NCBI GenBank assembly: GCA_013140495.1
Contig: JABFSR010000056.1
Coordinates: 1 to 36,168 of the forward strand
Length of the DNA stretch: 36,168 bases
Reading direction: 5' to 3'
Origin: Verrucomicrobiota bacterium
GTDB taxonomy: Bacteria; Verrucomicrobiota; Verrucomicrobiia; Limisphaerales; JADLHS01
A program made the position numbers and the translations under genes. Numbering within the stretch: position 1 is the first letter of the stretch; each line of letters starts with the position of its first letter. Shown one piece after another: positions 32,322 through 36,168 of this stretch. The notes below the pieces were generated by a model. That model was not told the origin of the DNA. It saw nothing but the letters and a program-made list of their open reading frames with translations, and did not search any database.

Positions 32322-35063
32322 TTACGGATGCTTCGCCTTGTCTTTGTAGATGCCGTAATTCTTGAGAAAGCGCATTTGAAACTCATCAAAGTCCTGGATG
32401 GACGGCATCATCCCCGAACTTTCGCTCACGGATATGTACCTGGCGTGTCCTTGCTCATCCATGTTCACGTCATAAACCTCGAAAGACTGCTCTCCATCGT
32501 TAACAACCCTTCGATTCCCACAATAAAATCGCCGTTCACGAATCATCGCGTAATCCTGGTAGGAATTGAGATAAATTGTTTTGTTTGTGCCTGATCCCAC
32601 GCCATACAACGTCGCTCCTTGGTAGAGTTCGCTGGGCATCTGGATTCCCAGACGATCAATAATTGTCGGCAGCAAATCTACCTGGGAGCCGATGCTGGCA
32701 TTCAATCGAAATCCAGGTCGTTCAGGATCCATCACGATAAGCGGTACATTCGCAAGCTCCGGCGTCACTTTCCAGCCATGTCCGACAGCGCCATCCTTGC
32801 TGCCAAGCATTTCACCGTGATCAGCCGTAATGACCACCAGCGTTCTCTCCAGCAGACCGGTCTGTTTTAGCTCGTCCAAAATTGAACTCACTATCCAATC
32901 CATATAGAGCAGTTCATTCAGATACATCGGCTCATAATTACCAACCTCGGTCGCTTTGTATTTTTGGAAACGCTCCGGGATGGAATCATAGGGATAATGC
33001 GGCGCGGCAGGAATGTAGGTCATGAAGAACTTCTCCCTGTTCGTCGAATATGTCCGTATGCGCGATCGCATCGCTTCCAGTGTCTCCTCCTCTCGCAATC
33101 CCCACGCAACTGGCGATGTCTTTCGCACGCCAGGCATTGTGTCCGCATCCCACATTTCCGAGAGGCCGCGCTGTTTCAAAAACTGCCTGAAACCCGTGTA
33201 ATCAAAAAATGACGAGTAGAACAGCGAGCACGAATAGCCATTCTCGTTCATCACTTCAAAAATACTCTTCACCCCGACCCGCTCAATCGTAAAGCTGCTG
33301 AAGTCCGACACCGGATATAGCCCGGTAAATGTCGCGAAGCGCGCGTGGATCGAACTCGCAAAACTCGAGAAGAAATTGGGAAACAACTCCATGCGGTCAC
33401 GGTATTGCGAAAGCAACGGTTGGGTTTCGTTCGTTCCGCCAAACAGCGACAGGTGCTTGTTGTAGGACGACTCCATGAACACAAGCACCACATTCAAATC
33501 ACGCCGGGCGATGCTGGTTTCTGGTGAATGTCCTCCCACAAGCTCATCCATCCCCAACGCCCTCGCCCTGCTTGCAAATTCCTCACTGCTCATTGGCCGG
33601 GATACAGCCCGTTTCCAGATTGAACTCGTCTGCACCAGCCTGAACACCACATGACCTTCCCCCACATCCGGCAAGGCGATGCCAATCCCCACCAACCCAA
33701 GCAACACAAAAGCGGCCAGCACAAATCTCCCACCCGCACTCGCGCACATTCCCGAAGAATCTGCCCTCTGCCTGCCCAACCACCACCTCGCCATTCTCAA
33801 CCCGGCGAAATAAATCGCCAACACAGCCAACATCACCACGAACAACGACGGCAGGTACGGCTTTGCCATCCGCAACATCATTTTCGGACTGTCTGCAAAA
33901 GCGATTAAATCGCAACCCACCCGCACTCCCATGATCTGCGTCACGCGCAAATCCACCAACGCCAGCAAAATCAATCCGATCACCACCACATCAAGCCACC
34001 ACCAACTCCCGACCTGCCGAAATCTCCTCACAAACGCAGCCACAACCCAGATCGCGCAGGTCAAACCAAACTCCCCGATAAAATAGTGCGGACACGAAAC
34101 TGCAAACCCGAGCAGCGACTTGTAATTTTCAGCCATCGGAAAATGTCCGCACGCCAGCAGGATAAACCCCACGAAGTAGAACATCACAACCCTCAACCAC
34201 GGCTGCACAAATCCGCACCGCTTTGCCAGCAAGGTCAGCGCGACGAACAACACCGCAATCTCCCCGAGCAACAACGCAAAGTAAGGCGTCAGCTTGACCA
34301 GAATATCCACCTCCCCCGCGAACAAGACCCAGATCATTCCTGTCCACAACAGTGGCCACAACAACCAGCGCGCCCGCATCGGCCTTTCCCTGTTCCAGAG
34401 CACGGACAACGACGCCAACCCAATCATGACACATACAAGTAATTCCCGACGCCGATGCACAAACTCCTGGAAGCACACCAGCCAATAAAACCCCGCCATT
34501 ACTGCGGTCAGATACAACGCCAAGTTTTCTCTCCGCCTCCGCACCAATACAAAATAAACAATTCCGTACACCGCCAGCCACACCGCCAGAAACGGTTTCT
34601 TAAAAAAGAAATTCATGCTCAGATATGGAATCAGCCCCTTCCACTCCAGATTCCCCTCCATGATCCGTGATACATAATTCCTTGGCCCTTCGTGAAAAGT
34701 CAGGAAGATGAACAACAACCCCAGCAGCACAATCGTCGCATTCGCCCAACGCACCGCCTTCACTCCAACCGCACCACACCATTGCCCCACGCCCACCACA
34801 CTCAATACACCAACGAACCCAAATCCATAAAACGCAACATAGTCGAGCCATGAATCCTTCACCCCCATCACACGCCAGTGAGTCTCGAACAGATGCTTTT
34901 GCAGTCCAAACAACATCACCACCTTGATCAGCACCAATCCACAAAAAAGCTCCCAAAGCCGGCACCACGCCGCTGTCGGCAAGCCTCGAACTCCAGACGG
35001 TTTTTCTCCGCCGCCTGTACCGGAAGCTGTCGCCCGTGCATCAGATTGGAACGTATCATTCAT
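32322..35063 (-). CDS. LTA synthase/sulfatase-family membrane enzyme
   Basis: 913 residues from the ATG at 35063; an upstream extension to 35138 would run into the divergent fcl gene. Residues ~30-490 hold about twelve hydrophobic helices, more than the five of LtaS. From ~520 comes an alkaline-phosphatase-superfamily domain facing outside: NVVLVFMESSYNKHLSLFGG (metal Glu and the NV.L...ES pattern), FFSSFASSIHARFATFTGLYP where the Thr/Ser nucleophile is expected, ITADHGEMLGS (~743-753, metal Asp/His), VGHGWKV with a metal His, and VDLLPTIIDRLGI. Such enzymes transfer phosphoglycerol or phosphoethanolamine from lipids to polysaccharide or lipid A. Being next to a GDP-fucose gene suggests decoration of a surface glycan. 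Exact donor and acceptor unknown. Confidence 0.82.
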   Translation of the reverse strand: MNDTFQSDARATASGTGGGEKPSGVRGLPTAAWCRLWELFCGLVLIKVVMLFGLQKHLFETHWRVMGVKDSWLDYVAFYGFGFVGVLSVVGVGQWCGAVGVKAVRWANATIVLLGLLFIFLTFHEGPRNYVSRIMEGNLEWKGLIPYLSMNFFFKKPFLAVWLAVYGIVYFVLVRRRRENLALYLTAVMAGFYWLVCFQEFVHRRRELLVCVMIGLASLSVLWNRERPMRARWLLWPLLWTGMIWVLFAGEVDILVKLTPYFALLLGEIAVLFVALTLLAKRCGFVQPWLRVVMFYFVGFILLACGHFPMAENYKSLLGFAVSCPHYFIGEFGLTCAIWVVAAFVRRFRQVGSWWWLDVVVIGLILLALVDLRVTQIMGVRVGCDLIAFADSPKMMLRMAKPYLPSLFVVMLAVLAIYFAGLRMARWWLGRQRADSSGMCASAGGRFVLAAFVLLGLVGIGIALPDVGEGHVVFRLVQTSSIWKRAVSRPMSSEEFASRARALGMDELVGGHSPETSIARRDLNVVLVFMESSYNKHLSLFGGTNETQPLLSQYRDRMELFPNFFSSFASSIHARFATFTGLYPVSDFSSFTIERVGVKSIFEVMNENGYSCSLFYSSFFDYTGFRQFLKQRGLSEMWDADTMPGVRKTSPVAWGLREEETLEAMRSRIRTYSTNREKFFMTYIPAAPHYPYDSIPERFQKYKATEVGNYEPMYLNELLYMDWIVSSILDELKQTGLLERTLVVITADHGEMLGSKDGAVGHGWKVTPELANVPLIVMDPERPGFRLNASIGSQVDLLPTIIDRLGIQMPSELYQGATLYGVGSGTNKTIYLNSYQDYAMIRERRFYCGNRRVVNDGEQSFEVYDVNMDEQGHARYISVSESSGMMPSIQDFDEFQMRFLKNYGIYKDKAKHP

Positions 35064-35129
35064 TGGATTTGGAAACTCGCTGCGTGCTTGTCGCAGACGC
35101 CGTGCCGGATTATGCTCCGCAACATCGCT

Positions 35130-36065
35130 ATGCAGCAAGACTCACGAATCTACATCGCAGGACATCGCGGCCTTGTCGGCAGCGCCATCTGGCGGCAGCT
35201 CGAACAACGCGGTTTCAAAAACCTCATCGGACGCACCCATGCCGAGCTCGATCTTTGTGATCCCGCTGCCGTGCAAACCTTTTACTCTTCCGAGAAACCT
35301 GATCACGTCATCTGCGCCGCAGCCCGTGTCGGTGGCATCGTCGCCAACGACACACGCCCGGCCGAATTCATCTACGACAATCTCCAGATCCAAAACAACC
35401 TCATCCACGGAGCCTACAAGGCCGGTGTCAAAAAACTTTTGTTCCTCGGCAGCTCCTGCATCTATCCACGGCTTTCACCTCAACCGATGAGCGAAGATTG
35501 CCTCCTCACCAGTCCGCTCGAACCCACAAACCAGTGGTACGCCATCGCCAAGATCGCCGGCCTCAAGATGTGCCAGGCCTACCGCCGTCAGTACGGCTGC
35601 AACTTCATCACTGTCATGCCCGCAAACATTTACGGCGTGAACGACCACTACGACCTCACAAACTCTCACGTCCTGCCCGCGCTCATCCGCAAGTTTCACG
35701 AGGCCAAGACCACCAGCGCACCCACCGTCACCTGCTGGGGCACGGGCAGCCCGCGACGCGAATTCCTCTTTGCCGACGACCTTGCCCGCGCGTGCATTTT
35801 CCTTCTGGAAAATTACAACGACGAGCAACACGTCAACATCGGTTACGGCAATGACGTCACCATCCGCGAGCTGGCCGAACTTGTTCAGAAAGTCATCGGC
35901 TATACCGGCAGGATTGTATGGGACTCAACCAAGCCGGACGGCACCCCGCGCAAACTCCTCAACGTTTCGAGACTATTCGCCCTCGGCTGGAAACCGGAAG
36001 TAAATCTCGAATCCGGCATCCGCCTCGCCTACGACGATTATCGCAAGCGAATGCCGACCAATTAA
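35130..36065 (+). CDS. fcl: GDP-L-fucose synthase
   Basis: 311 residues, normal for Fcl/WcaG (about 310-320). NADPH-dependent epimerase-reductase that turns GDP-4-keto-6-deoxymannose into GDP-L-fucose, a donor for surface polysaccharide. Motifs: nucleotide-binding GHRGLVGSAI (11-20), AARVGGI (64-70), the catalytic LFLGSSCIYP (104-113, Ser108/109 and Cys110), NQWYAIAKIAGLKMC with Tyr137 and Lys141, NIYGVNDHYDL, and GTGSPRREFLFADDLA. ATG 35130 is chosen because family members begin only a few residues before the IYIAGHRG strand; ATG 35112 is an alternative. Its partner Gmd is not in the window. Divergent from the large membrane enzyme, with only 66 bases between starts, so promoters must overlap. 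Confidence 0.95.
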   Translation: MQQDSRIYIAGHRGLVGSAIWRQLEQRGFKNLIGRTHAELDLCDPAAVQTFYSSEKPDHVICAAARVGGIVANDTRPAEFIYDNLQIQNNLIHGAYKAGVKKLLFLGSSCIYPRLSPQPMSEDCLLTSPLEPTNQWYAIAKIAGLKMCQAYRRQYGCNFITVMPANIYGVNDHYDLTNSHVLPALIRKFHEAKTTSAPTVTCWGTGSPRREFLFADDLARACIFLLENYNDEQHVNIGYGNDVTIRELAELVQKVIGYTGRIVWDSTKPDGTPRKLLNVSRLFALGWKPEVNLESGIRLAYDDYRKRMPTN

Positions 36066-36081
36066 CATCAGCAGTTGGCGA

Positions 36082-36168
36082 TCAGTACCAATTGAAAAAC
36101 AGCACGCGATGGCTGCCGCTTGCAAGTCGCGGTATTTCGTTCAGCTTGGGACCAACCCAGAAAATAGC
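36082..36168 (-). CDS. C-terminal 28 residues of an unrecognised gene, cut by window edge
   Basis: On the minus strand a frame enters from the right edge without a stop: AIFWVGPKLNEIPRLASGSH then RVLFFNWY and TGA at 36084-36082. Codon use looks like a real gene and the position, ending 17 bases from the fcl stop, fits convergent genes. Too short to identify. Confidence 0.4.
   Translation of the reverse strand, partial: AIFWVGPKLNEIPRLASGSHRVLFFNWY

Overview
The window reads as a chromosomal segment of a Gram-negative, moderately GC-rich bacterium, most likely Verrucomicrobiota (Pedosphaera/Limisphaera-like). The evidence is a DUF1800-DUF1501 gene pair, pseudopilins with the [23 protein letters not shown] leader (one with an H-X9-DG-like end), autotransporter-type beta repeats in a secreted enzyme, several secreted proteins ending in an F-(F/Y)-R-x tail, a GTP-type PEP carboxykinase, and heptose kinase plus GDP-fucose synthase, which imply LPS or surface polysaccharide. 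The assignment is inference from gene content. No rRNA, tRNA or CRISPR was seen.

Layout. 1-796: 5' part of pckG (minus). 1082-6442: export operon on plus: a membrane-anchored protein with a glutamine-amidotransferase-like fold, an ABC ATPase and a double-length ABC-2 permease. It is interrupted at 3251-3782 by a small unit, a four-helix-bundle (23S-IVS type) gene bracketed by inverted arrays of a 7-bp repeat. 6517-7575: class I aldolase (minus). 7806-8317: antitoxin with a ParE/RelE toxin broken by one in-frame stop. 8357-8643: two palindromic repeat elements. 8704-11209: unknown protein and an L-fucose-isomerase-like enzyme (minus). 11289-11441: decayed tail of a secreted protein.

11643-17598: secreted protein with its own promoter and terminator, then a GH25 lysozyme fused to beta-repeat and Ig-like domains, overlapping a pseudopilin gene. 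17629-18090: moaC (minus). 18197-19306: AT-rich unknown gene abutting a headless membrane-protein gene. 19353-21936: thiG-hldE kinase-panB operon (minus). 22060-27836: DUF1800, DUF1501 and DNRLRE-like secreted proteins in a tight operon. 27888-30333: second ABC export operon (minus) ending in a TPR protein with a His/Asp-rich loop. 30458-32016: three tandem pseudopilin paralogues, each with its own terminator. 32322-35063: large LTA-synthase/sulfatase-like membrane enzyme (minus). 35130-36065: fcl. 36082-36168: end of an unknown gene (minus).

The most noteworthy item is the 0.5-kb four-helix-bundle unit with heptad inverted ends. It supplies the stop codon and last residues of the gene before it, and its predicted 20-nt stem ends six bases before the start codon of the ABC ATPase after it. 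Also notable are the single-base toxin inactivation, the mosaic middle pseudopilin and the remnant junctions at 11.3 kb and 19.0 kb.
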